A stretch of DNA of 64,000 nt. Source: Boswellia sacra. Taxonomy: Eukaryota > Streptophyta > Magnoliopsida > Sapindales > Burseraceae. This document shows positions 33,578-45,574 of the stretch, in pieces (the stretch's first letter is position 1; every line of letters begins with the position of its first letter). Both the position numbers and the translations under genes were made by a program. The notes beneath the pieces are model-generated. The model had not been told where the DNA came from. It saw nothing but the letters and a program-made list of their open reading frames with translations, and made no database searches. The stretch is taken from positions 1 through 64,000 of the forward strand of contig SNVD02010063.1 of assembly GCA_013180625.2 (NCBI GenBank), in the 5' to 3' direction.

Positions 33578-36500
33578 ATGACTATTTTGTCCTCCTTCTT
33601 CAGGAGAGCTTCCAATGCTTTCAACGGCTACCCTGCTAGCTCCAAGCTTCTTGTTATCTGCACTCTCAGGTTCTCATCCCCTTTCTGCACTCTCAGCTTC
33701 TTGTTTAAATGGTTCATTTTCCTTCTTTTTACTCTTCTGTTTCATAAGGGTATCAAAGCAACTAAAAACTGTAAATTTATATTTGGAAAAAAATTGTTAC
33801 GTTTCTCAATCATGCCTATTTTGGATCAGGTTTCTATTTTCAGATCGAAGTTTCATATTTTTTGTTCTTTGTCAAAATAGAATCAGCAGCAAAACATAAC
33901 CTCTAGCGTTAAGATGATATGATAACGTAACGTAACCTCTTCATATTCCTATTATAAGTGCCTATAATTCACATTAAGGTGACTATGATGATATTTTGGG
34001 TATTTACTATCTGAAAAGAATATCAAATTTCTTACATATTTAAGCACGTGGGGATGAAACATCGTTAAAAATGTGGTTGATGGAAAAATCTGCGTATGGT
34101 ATTGCTTCTGTCAAACAATAAGTTTCGTATATTTTTTCATTTTCCCCCTGTTGTTTTTAGTGGTTAGAGAGATTGAAGTTTTGTTTTACACCTATATAGA
34201 GGCCTAGCATATGAAGTGAAACTTACCTATCTATTGGGTTCAATATGATGCAATGTCCTATCAGTACTGGAACAAAATATGGCAATTTGTACTTGGCAAG
34301 ATATACGATTTTGCCCCTGCTGAGTGACTTTAACGAGATACAGCTGGTTATTGGCCTGCAATTGTATTCTATGTTAAAGAGTACTAGGGATGAGACATTT
34401 ACCTATTTTTAATAATAATAATTGAAGATGAGCAGCATGACAACTAGTTTGCAATTGCCCTGCAAATTTTCCCTTATTACCCAAGAAGAAAAGTCACCTT
34501 CGTTAATATGCAGTATCATATTCTGATGTTTATCTCTGGTTAGCTTTTCCTATGATTATGTTATTCCAAGGCTGAAGATGAGTAGAAGAATAACGGCAGG
34601 TTGAAACTTTTGCTGAGATATCTTCTGCTTATACTTTGGTTTCACAAGTATTACATCTTTTTGGTATTAACACGTCTGCATAATATCTAATGGATGCACT
34701 TCTATATTGTGATCTAATGCAGTAGTGGAGGTCTCTTGGCATACTCAGAATCACAGCCAGATGTTGAACATGATCAAAAGCAGAGTAAGAAGAAGAAAGT
34801 GGTGGTACTTGGAACAGGATGGGCTGGTACTAGTTTCCTCAAAGATCTGGATGTTTCATCTTATGATGTTCAGGTTGTTTCACCTAGGAATTATTTTGCA
34901 TTCACCCCTTTGTTGCCTAGTGTAACCTGTGGAACAGTTGAAGCACGAAGCATTGCAGAACCAGTCCGAAAAATTATAGAGAAGGTAACTGAAGCAAGTC
35001 AGTAGCCGCAAAATATCTGTTTCTCATATATTTAGATGCAAACCAACCCATATGCCTCCCTGTTACTGATGTTAAGAGGGTACTTTGCCTTATATGCTCC
35101 CCCAACGCCACGGCAATTATTATTATTATTTAATAAACAAATTGGGGAGAGAAAACAATATATATTGTTGGGAGGGTTTACTTGTTTTATTTCTTCTTTC
35201 TTTACTCCAATAGAGAAAGTTTTAAGGATGAGGATCCACTCCTTATTTTATTTTATTTTTTTATTTTTCAAAAGGATGATTAATGAGTATAGAAAACACA
35301 TAAATGAGGAGAGAATAAATATATATCTCAACCATCTATTAATATAAAAATTCATATGTCAACATATACTCAAAAGCTAAGATAAAATTATGTGAGTAGA
35401 AGGTCCTAATTCAAGTTTTGATGGAGTCTTTGAGTTTACAAATTAATGTGAACCTGTAATAAAGGTGTTTTCCCTTTTTGATATCTATATTTTTTGAAAA
35501 AAAATTAGGTGAATAGAGAATCCTAATTCAAGTTTTGAAGGGTTCTTTGAGCTTACAAATAAGAGTGAACTAGTATTAGAGGTGTTTTCCCTTTTTGATG
35601 TCTATATGGTACATAAGTATAGTGTAACTTGTAAAAGCGTTTTGTTGGGCTCTTCAATTTTCTTTATGACTCTTTAGGTCATTTTCACTATTCAAGAAAT
35701 CTCTTTCTGTTGTTTGACAAAAAATTTTTTCTTACTATCATACTTGGGATATGTGTGTTACTTGTTGTCTATCAATAACTTTGTGGTTTCTTGACTGGTG
35801 GCAATTATCGCGCTGTAATAACTCTGAGAAGAATTTTTTTAGTTTTATTTTTTTTAATTAATACAATTTCCATAATTTATTAGAACACTCCTTTTATTGC
35901 TTCTCCAACTGTTCTGACAGAGGAATGGGGAAATTCAATTTTGGGAGGCAGAATGTACCAAGATTGATCCATCAAGTAAAACAGTTTCCTGTAAGTCAAT
36001 TATTCAGAGCAACTTGGCGGGAAATACAGATTTCAGTCTGGAATATGACTACTTGGTTATATGCGTCGGAGCTCAAGTTAATACTTTTAACACCCCTGGC
36101 GTATGGGAGAACTGCCATTTTCTGAAGGTGAAGTGATTAGATTTTCATACACAGCGCATATTTGATTATTCAGATGGCTACTTTTTGATGTTTCTGATAT
36201 TTGTTTCATCTCTTCATAATTCGAAGATTTTTAAATTGCTACTAGCATTATATCATATGGAATGCAGGAATTAGAGGATGCTCAGAAGATCCGCAGGAGT
36301 GTGATTGATTGTTTTGAAAAGGCTGTCCTTCCTGGGCTGAGTGAAGAAGAGCGAAGGATAAACCTTCATTTTGTGATTGTTGGAGGTGGTCCAACTGGTG
36401 TGGAGTTTGCTGCAGAATTGCATGATTTTATCGTAGAAGATTTGGTCAAGTTGTATCCTGCAGTTAAAGATCTTATGAAAATAACAATAATCCAATCTGG

Positions 36501-39500
36501 AGATCATATTTTGAACACGTGAGTACATTGTTCACATTTTATCGGTATTGTTTTTTTATTGTCTTTCAAATGGAAGCTACAAGTATGCTTCTGTTATTTC
36601 ATAAATTTCACGATTGAGATACAACATTTCATACAGTCTCTGAAAATGAGGTCTTTTAGAAGCCATAGATCTGTTGCTTTCTACACCTGAAATTATTGAT
36701 GTGCTAGAATGGCCTAGAAAAGCATGAACTTAAGGTGTTCTACCTATTGGTGTGTGATAAATACAATGGAGAACAATAAACCATAGCAGGAAAGTACTAT
36801 AGGGAGCACGTGGGTACAGAACATTCACATTTTATCAATATAGTTTCTTCATTGTACTTCAAATGGAAGCTGCAAGTATGCTTCTTTTATTTCATAAATT
36901 TCATGAATGATGTACAACATCCTATACAGTCTCTGAAAATGATATCTTTTAGATGCCATAGAGTATTGCTTTCTACACGTGAAATTATCGATGTGCTAGA
37001 ATGGCCTAGAAAAGCATAAACTTAAGGTGTTCCACCTATTGGTGTGTGATAAGTACGATGGAGAACAATAAACTATAGTAGGAAAGTACCTGGATTAGCA
37101 TCAACTTGTAGTCATATTAATTTTCAAGCACTAATTTATTCAGTTGTCATCTAAATATTATTCAATCTTCTAGTAATGCAGATTATGTTAAGGCTAGATA
37201 AATTTAGCATGTGCTTTTGCTTCTGGAGGAATATATTTTGTTTTCGGGATGCTGTTATTTCCTCCTTCAGAATATTGCTTTTGTCTGGAAAGTATCAATT
37301 CTCTTCAGATTTCTAGGAAAATAGGGTCATTTCTTTCTCAAAATTTATCTTATTGTGTGTTTCCGATTGATTGTTGTTAACATTTGACTGTGTAACCTGC
37401 AATAATAATTTTCAAGTCACTTCATGATTTTACATTTATATTTGCAATTTTTCTCAAACTTAAATCTACCTGTCCATAATCATTCCCAATAGTTGTGTTA
37501 TTGCTAATTCGTACATCTCAGCAAATGGTCAAGATCATAATCAAATTTTTTTAAAAATTTTGTATTGTGATTGCAGATTTGATCAGAGAATTAGTTCATT
37601 TGCTGAAAAGAAGTTTCAAAGAGATGGAATTGAAGTTCTAACAGGATGTCGAGTTATTAATGTTTCCAGTAAGGACATTAGTGTGAAGGTTAAGTCCTCA
37701 GGGGAGGTTCATTCAATACCGCATGGACTGGTTTTGTGGTCAACTGGTGTTGGAACTCGTCCGGTCATAAGGGACTTTATGGAGAAAATTGGGCAGGTTT
37801 GTTGCTCTAACCCTTCAAGTTTGTGATAAATCTGTTTTAGAATCTTCTTTGTGAATGATTGTTGTTTCTGCCATCACTTATGTCTATCCTAAGTTTTTTC
37901 ATATTATTTGCAGCCTTAACATAGATTTTATTTTCACATTAACTTTAATTGATGATTACTTTTTACTAATCATTGTGCTTAAGATTTTGTTCAGGCTGAT
38001 AGGCGTGCTTTAGCAACTAATGAGTGGCTGAAAGTGAAGGGATGTGAAGATGTGTATGCCCTTGGCGATTGTGCTACAATTGATCAACGGAAAGTCATGG
38101 TATGTGAAACTTAGCAGATTAGTTATGTTCTTAGATTTGCTGAAGCGCTATGTAGAATTGTTCTCCATCATGGCAGCAGCTCTAATTTGCACAAATATTT
38201 ATATAATTTGATATCTGATAAATGCATTTTCCTTTTGAAAAATGCTCTCTTTGTGAGTCTGAAACTCATTGCTCTGTAAAAACTGACGAAAAGGTCAAGA
38301 GCTGATCTAAGTAGCAAAAGATAAACCATTTAAAGATTGAATACCGTATTAAGACCAACTTCACTAGGCATACTACATAAAGTGGTAGATGAAAAGGATA
38401 TATGGTTTCATTGCTTAAATTCATTCTTTAACGCTTTTCTGAATAACCATTTTACTGGTAGTTGATCCTTTTGTTTCGTTTCCTTTCTTCTTCGCTGTCT
38501 GTTGTTGATATAGTTTTGTGTCGAATGAAATTATATTTCCAGATGAATTGTCAGGATTTTTGTAGCGCACAAAAGTATTTATTACATACCATTATACTGT
38601 TATGTCTTTAGGAAGATATTGCGGCCATATTTAAGGCTGCAGACAAGGACAACTCCGGTACTTTAACTGTTAAAGAATTCAAAGAGGTAATAGACGACAT
38701 CCTAATAAGGTACCCCCAAGTGGATCTCTACTTAAAGCGTAAGCATATGAGTGCTGTAACAGATTTGTTGAAAGATCCTGAGGGGAACGAACAGAAGGAA
38801 GTGGATATTGAAGGGTTTAAATTAGCCCTTTCTCAGGTGGATTCACAGATGAAGAGTCTGCCTGCAACTGCACAGGTATTTGTCATTGCATATTACCGGT
38901 TTTGGTTTACCTCCATTTGATTTCTATTGAAGGATTTTCATGTTTCTGTTCTCAGGTTGCTGCTCAACAAGGTGCATATCTTTCAAGGTGCTTCAACCGA
39001 ATGGAGCAATGCAAGAACAATCCTGAAGGTCCTCAACGTTTTAGAGGTTTGGGGCGCCATCAATTCCTACCATTTCGGTAAATGTCATCTACTCTACAGT
39101 GCAGCTTTACCCGTATTGCATAATGTTATCATTAGTATAATTTTCCATTAAATTTGAGTTGGCTGCTTTCTCATGTTCTGATGTTCATGTTTGCTTCAAT
39201 TGTACGACCGCTTAACATCATTTTTAACTATATATTGTTTTTATTTCACTGTCTCTCTGTCTGACATATTAGTGGTTGAAAACTTTGTCACACAAGATAC
39301 AAGCATTTGGGCCAATTTGCTCCTTTGGGAGGAGAGCAGGCAGCCGCTGAATTGCCTGGAGACTGGGTCTCCATGGGTCACAGCACTCAGTGGCTCTGGT
39401 ATTCTGTATATGCAAGGTGAATATCCACCATATCTAGTACTCTATTATATTTGTTTGCTTTTTGAGTGATAATCTTATATTCGTTCATGAATTTGATTGA

Positions 39501-39611
39501 CCATAATCGTTTCTTATATTCAGCAAGCAAGTTAGCTGGCGCACGAGGGTGTTAGTGGTATCTGATTGGACACGAAGAGCTATCTTCGGTAGAGATTCAA
39601 GCGGAATTTGA
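33578..39611 (+). CDS. NDB1: External alternative NAD(P)H dehydrogenase NDB1 (calcium-binding, mitochondrial)
   Basis: Ten exons stay in frame for 576 residues: 33578-33669, 34723-34984, 35921-36127, 36268-36518, 37577-37796, 37995-38099, 38612-38875, 38956-39077, 39297-39416, 39524-39611; all introns are GT-AG. It is a type II NAD(P)H:quinone oxidoreductase that passes electrons to ubiquinone from the outer face of the inner mitochondrial membrane without pumping protons. Two Rossmann motifs are visible, VVVLGTGWAGTSFL for FAD and FVIVGGGPTGVEFAAEL for NAD(P)H. An EF-hand loop DKDNSGTLTVKEF sits inside an insertion typical of the NDB group, and the protein ends in the usual FGRDSSGI. The second nucleotide-binding strand ends in Gln (TIIQSGDH) rather than an acid, a feature linked to NADPH preference in NDB1. 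Length equals that expected for the family. Introns 2 and 4 carry internal duplications. Confidence 0.95.
35392..35645. repeat. Two diverged tandem units in NDB1 intron 2
   Basis: GTGAGTAG at 35392 and GTGAATAG at 35519 begin two units with a 127-base period. They share 'tcctaattcaagtttt', 'tctttgag', 'tacaaat' and 'ggtgttttccctttttga'. Confidence 0.75.
36513..37092. repeat. 291-base tandem duplication spanning the exon 4 donor of NDB1
   Basis: The block around the exon 4 donor (ACACGTGAGTAC, 36515-36526) reappears 291 bases later as GCACGTGGGTAC. Long matching stretches follow both, including 'cattttatc', 'caaatggaagct', 'acagtctctgaaaatga', 'gtgctagaatggcctagaaa' and 'ctattggtgtgtgataa'. 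The second copy lies wholly in intron 4. Confidence 0.9.
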
Positions 39612-40268
39612 GGCAGAGATCATGAGAGAACCTTCTATTATATCATCGCGAGGCGCTCTTATTGAACCATTTCCTGTTTCAACCATATAATTAAATAATT
39701 CCAGATATGTCCTCTCTTTTCTATGTGTCCCACTATCATGTGTGTTGTAAAGTTTGTAACTGAGAAGACCGAGGAGCAGACGTTGTTGTTGCTCCTTTGT
39801 ATGCATATTGTATATTATTGTTGGCCATGGAATGTATATTTTCTGTTCTTCCAGCTATTGGCAAATGAGATGTTATTTATTTATTTAAAAAAAAAAATCT
39901 TAACGAGTACCCAAAAATCTCCGATAACTAACGAAACTGGATACTAGATTGCGCGGCTTTTGAGGATACCGAGACTTGATTCTCAAGAAACTAAAGCACG
40001 TGTTAAAATTCCTAGTGATTAGGAAGATTCTTGTGTTGGCTTTAAGACACATGTGCTTTTGTGTTTTGACAAGTCAAACTTAACTTTCCATCATTATTTA
40101 CGTGACAGTTTCTCTTGCATTCCTAATGGTATTTACGAAACTATTCTCTTAGTTACCATTTTCTGCAACAATCCAAGAGAAGTCTCTCATATTTGTTCTC
40201 TGTGACCAATTTCACTTCCTGTTGCTTCTTTTGGAGGAAGAAAACAAGGGTTTACAACGCGTGGTTAC
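39612..40268. other. Spacer between NDB1 and its pseudogene neighbour
   Basis: The 3' UTR of NDB1 probably ends near 39890, around an A-run. The rest is unremarkable upstream sequence of the pseudogene. Confidence 0.5.
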
Positions 40269-43200
40269 ATGTTTTACGACACAGCCATTAGAGATTACCG
40301 TGGACATTCTTTGCTGTCTAAGCTTCCTGTTATCGGCACTGTCAGGTTTTTGCTTTGTTCCATTTTTTTTTTTTTTATACATTCTGAGTTGTACTAGTGA
40401 GTATTGAAGAGTTTAGATTTACGCGACAATCCATATATATAGGCTTGGAAGTTGCTAAAGAAAATTTTGATATTAACAGTGTAAAAGAAATTCTCTTTCT
40501 TTTTTCATTTTATAGATTTTTTAATGTATTTTTAAGTTTTTTTTCCTTTGTTTTTCTTTCTTTTTATATTATGCATGTTCTATTCTCATGTCTTGAATCA
40601 TTCTACAATTATTACACGTTTAAGACAAGTTTTAGTTTGTTTTCTTCTTTTCCATTTATTTTTTATTTTGTTTAAAACGATGAAAGTTATCAAATTTGCA
40701 AAATTTTCATGTTTATAAATTTTCTCAAAGTATCAAGTTAATTAACATTTACCAAGAAAAAATCTGGATAGATGCTGACGTTTTAACTCTGTTGAAATTA
40801 ATGAACTCGAAATTATTCAGACTTATTAAAAACTTTACAAACGTATATTTAATCGCACTACTAATCTATTGCACAACTCCTTACAAAAGGCTTTAAATTA
40901 ACGTGTTGAACTTTTGCTGCAGCGGTGGTGGTATAGTCGCATTTTGTGATGGCAGAGCCTTTCCAAGTATAAACGGCGAAGGTCGAGGTGATTCTGAATT
41001 CAAGAAAAAGTAGGTGGTGGTGCTTGGCTCTGGTTGGGCTGGCACTAGCTTTTTAAGAAATTTAAAAAGTAACTCTTACCAAGTTCAGATGGTTTCTCCA
41101 CGTAATTACTTTGCATTTACTCCTCTGTTAACAAGCGTTACGAATGGAGAAGTGGAAGCTCGCAGCATTGTTGAACCAATTCGCAGTATCGTTAGGAAGG
41201 TAACCAAAATTATACTTCTTAAGTTATATATGTAGCAAGTTTCAGGCTTTCAGCCATTTCAGCTGGCTTTAGAGTTTTGTACATAAACGAAGATGCTTAG
41301 ACAACTAGATATATCTTCTTTTCTCACATGGCAGAAAAGTGTGGATATTCAATTCAAGGAAGCTGAATGCTATAAGATCGATGCAGAAAAGAAAAAGGTT
41401 CATTGTCAAACTACTGAAGGCCAAAATTTGAGAGGGAAAGAAGAGTTTGTGTTGGATTATGACATTCTGGTCATAGCAATGGGTGCTCCTGCAAATACAT
41501 TCAACACACCAGGTGTTGTGGAACATGCACACTTTCTCAAGGTATTTACTTACCCACATATGCAAGTACCACCTTGACACAAAATAGTTTAGGAAGTATT
41601 TCTTATACCGCATCATTATGATGATATAGTTTATTTATGTAACCCTGAATAAATATGTGGATTCCACTATCCGGAAAACATACAAAATTTAATTCATTTT
41701 ATTTTAAAATTTGAAATAGAATAAGAATCAATAAATGATATTAATTTTGAAAATAAAAATAATAAGTTACAAAGTAGTAAAATCTATATATTTACTCTAT
41801 ATTACATAAATGTATTATGTTATTACGATAAAGTGGTACAACAGATGTATCCAAGATTTTCTATTGTGACACCTTTTTAACTTATACATAGTTGTTGCAT
41901 GGCATAATTAGTAGCAGTGCATGCATTTATGGTTGCCAGCCGCCGAAGCAATGAAAATTGACCTTGCATTGCAGGAGGTCGAAGATCCCCAGAAGATCAG
42001 AAGGACAGTGATTGACTGTTTTGAAAGGGCAAGTCTTCCTAGTCTCAGCGATGAAGAAAGGAAGAGGATTTTGCATTTTGTGTGTTGGTGGTGGCCCAAA
42101 TGGTGTGGAGTTTGCTGCTGAGCTTCATGACTTTCTAATTGAGGATTTAGTTAAGCTATATCCTTTGGTTAAAGGCCTTGCAAAGATCACACTCCTTGAC
42201 GCAGGCGATCATATTTTGAACATGTGAGGCAGATAGAAATCTCTACAATCTAGCCTGCTTTACACTGCAGTTATGAACGTTTTATTGATGGTGCTTTGAC
42301 ACCGAAGTTTCATCCAATTACTAGTTGATATTGGCTTGTACAATAGCCTATAGTTTAATATTTTTGAAAATGCATGGTGTAATTAACTTTCATTGCTGTG
42401 ATTTCATATGCCTTCGGATGCACTCAACTGATCCATTTATGCAGGTTTGATAAAAGAATCACTGCTTTTGCTGAAGCAAAATTCAAAAGAGAAGGTATTG
42501 ATTTGAAGACGGGGTCAATGGTTGTAAAATTATCTGAGAAGGATATTTCCACTAAAGATAGAATAACTGGCCAAATTAATTCTATACCGTATGGAATGGT
42601 TGTTTGGTCAACTGTTATTGGAACTCGCTCAGTCATGGTAGTTCTTATGAAGCAAGTTGGTCAGGTTTGTTTCTTTAAAATAGTTATCATCTTCATCCTT
42701 TTCCTCCAGACTTTGCAATTTGTGTTTTTCATTGAGTTATCATCTATTCTCCGGCACCCTCTGAGAGTGGAAGGATGTGATAGTGTTTATGCTCTCGGTG
42801 ATTGTGCAACAATAAATCAAAGAAGGGTCATGGTACGTGAACTCTTTAATTCTAATTTTTTTGATGTCTCTGTATGCATTTCAGAACAGTTATACATCTG
42901 TTGCTGGCATGTTAGGCAATATGTGGGGGCTTCTGCAGTGACAGAAGCCATCACATTGTAGTAGCTGTTACTTTGATTTTCAAGCTATCACAAAGTAACA
43001 AACTGATGAGCTCCACTTTCCTTTTTCATTACCAAACTATTACCAGGAAGATATTTTAGCAATATTCAGTAAAGCGGACAAGAATAACTCTGGTAAGTTA
43101 AATTTAAAAGACTTCCAAGACGTTATTGGTGACATCTGTGAGAGGTACCCTGAAATTAGAAATTTATTTGAAGAAGATGCAGTTTAAGAATATTGATGTA

Positions 43201-43992
43201 CTCTTATTGAAAAGTGCTAATGCGGATCCAAAACGAGAGTCCTTGGAGTTTGACATCAAAAAATTCACATAGGCTCTTTCCGAAGTAGATTTTCAGATGA
43301 AAAACATTGCTACAACAGCTCAGGTGAGACATAAATTTAAAATTCTTCTGAAGATTTCTTCCCCATAATGTAATGGTTTTTGTTAACAAATTTCCTTATT
43401 TTAGGTAGCGGCTCAAGAAGGTGTCTATCTTGCAAACTGTTTCAATCGTATGGAGCACTGGGAAAAGCATCCTTAAGGTCCTCTAAGGTTCAGAGGAACA
43501 GGCCGCCATCGATTTCATCCCTTTAGGTACAATTTGAAGCTCCAAGTGATCTTTCAGATGAAATTTATCATGTAACGATCAGGAACTTTGTTACTTATTG
43601 CCAGTTGACTAAACTTGTTATGTTTAATATAAGGTACAAGAACTTTGGGCAATTTGCTCCGAACAAACTGCAACACAACTTCCAGGAGACTGGGTTTCTA
43701 TTGGTCATAGCAGCTAGTGGCTCTGGTATTCAATTTATGCAAGGTAATTGTTTTTTGTTTCAGATTTGCCAATTTTTATATGCACGCATGTTTTGCTGTT
43801 GGATTTTTGCCATTACCTGATGGTTTTATCTACTTGCAGCAAGCAAGTCAACATGCTTTGCTGTTGGATTTTTACCATTACCTGATGGTTTTATCTACTT
43901 GTAGCAAGCAAGTCAGCTGGCGCACAAGAATTTTTGTGATATCTGAGTGGGGACAGCGATTCATTTTTGGTAGAGACTCGAGTCGAATTTGA
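40269..43992 (+). pseudogene. Tandem NDB2-like NAD(P)H dehydrogenase pseudogene
   Basis: All ten exon positions of NDB1 are recognisable: 40269-40345, 40923-41199, 41335-41541, 41975-42223, 42445-42664, about 42745-42832, 43047-43323, 43405-43526, 43634-43743, 43905-43992. It is therefore a duplicated, intron-bearing copy, not a processed one. Breaks include TAG in exon 2 (41011-41013), a two-base loss in exon 4 within the second Rossmann motif (near 42080), frameshift and TAG in exon 7 (43270-43272), TAA in exon 8 (43474-43476), and a 10-base loss plus TAG in exon 9 (43715-43717). The exon 6 acceptor is unclear. The residue pattern (GMVVWST, VGTMKQVGQ-like end of exon 5, TLLDAGDH) resembles the NDB2/3/4 group, whose cofactor site is acidic, and not NDB1. 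It once encoded an external NADH-type dehydrogenase. Confidence 0.88.
43787..43916. repeat. 65-base duplication of the exon 10 acceptor in the pseudogene
   Basis: Units 43787-43851 and 43852-43916 are almost identical. Each ends with a splice acceptor (CTTGCAG or CTTGTAG) and CAAGCAAGTCA. Only the second continues into the rest of exon 10. Confidence 0.95.
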
Positions 43993-45574
43993 CTTAGAAG
44001 AACAAAAACCTGTAGGAAATTTGCTTTCCACCATCTATGTTTTCTAATGCAGGAAAAGCGTTTCCAAATTATTGTTTCATCTTCGGCGGCATATCAGTAC
44101 TCTTTTTTCCTTCACTCATTGTTTTTCAGCATTGAATTTTGATATTATCAGATCATTAATGACTCAGCATGATAAAACACAATTTAATATCAGATTGTTT
44201 GCGTAGATGACAAGTTATATACTTTTTATCCAGCTTGCGTCATATATCACGTACAAACTATAGGGTGGAAGTTTAACACGTTAAACAAAAAACAGCCCTG
44301 GCTAGTAATCTTGCTAAGCCTGCTCATAGGTACACCTTATGCCAGCCAATTTAGCATTTTGTATTCTTGCTACACGACCAGAACAGACAGAATGCTTCAA
44401 ATTTTCCATTCAGAACTTTGCTAGTTATGGTGACTGAGCTCCCATCATGACTACATATGACCAGAGAAGGAAGAAAATATGATTTAAAAATATCATGTGT
44501 TTAATATATCATCCAGCCTTCCATCAGAACCTACTGAATTCAAGACTTGGACTGCAGTCCAAACCGATTGACATACTAAGATGGTATATGGCCAAAAGAC
44601 ATCCAATAAAATAGTAAAGAAGCATAAAACAGTGAAAAGGTCACATTTAATAGAAGATTAATCTACTTACATATCAGCAGTTAATCTCGAAAATGAAAAA
44701 AGGCTGCATCAAAATTAAAATTAATAGGAATTTGCAGTTTTTACACTATGCACACACAAATCATGATATTGGAATTTGGTCATCAGATGCTTTTATGATA
44801 CTCATACCTGGAGAGCACAATCATCAGCGAGCCCCCGAGGATTTACCAAGTCTACCTCAACCATCAAATAGTTACCTGCCAGTTCCTGATATCAAAACAG
44901 CGCCACTCAGGAGGTACAATTGCAGTAGCGCAGACCCAACAAGCTTTAGCACCAGAGAGACTTAAAATTTCAATGTGACGCACGATACACACAGCTACTG
45001 ACTTGAACCTTGAATGATAGCAGCTAAACCTGATAAAGTGCTGCAAGCGTTTGAAGCATGCCAACAATTGACAAATGATCTTCTAACTAGCAACCAGTGG
45101 TTTGTAGAGGCCATAATTCCATACATAGATGAGTCACCCAAATGCCCCACCAAACATTTTTCATGGCCATGCTACCTATCACAACAGAAGATAGTCATAT
45201 TAGTTGACAAAATACTAATTATCATGTGAAGTTAAAACTTCATTTGCTAACCACTTGACAACATAAACAGTGGATGACAAAAGACAGAAACTTTTTATGG
45301 ATGATCAAAAACTAATCACGTAACAAATCCATTAGGATGCTAACAAGGATTTTATCAGAGAAAGTCAAACTGACACTGATGCCTATATAACCGGTTCTAA
45401 GACCAATCAAATATTCTTGTTAAAAGAATTAAAAGCAAAGAGTGAATAGCAGAAAACACCTACCAATATCAACTGCAACATATGAAGAAGCCCTCCAGGG
45501 CATGAAATAGAGTGATATAACTTACGAACTCAAAGTCCTGTGGAAGTTAATACCAGAAGCTTTTCAGTGCTTAA
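43993..45574. other. Intergenic region between the NDB pseudogene and the PPR gene
   Basis: No gene is supported. The frame at 44693-44965 has no recognisable domain. The right-hand few hundred bases probably include the 3' UTR of the minus-strand PPR gene. Confidence 0.5.

Noticed and set aside
40397..40675. Phe-rich frame in the NDB pseudogene
   Set aside because: It lies within intron 1 of the duplicated gene and is T-rich intron sequence.
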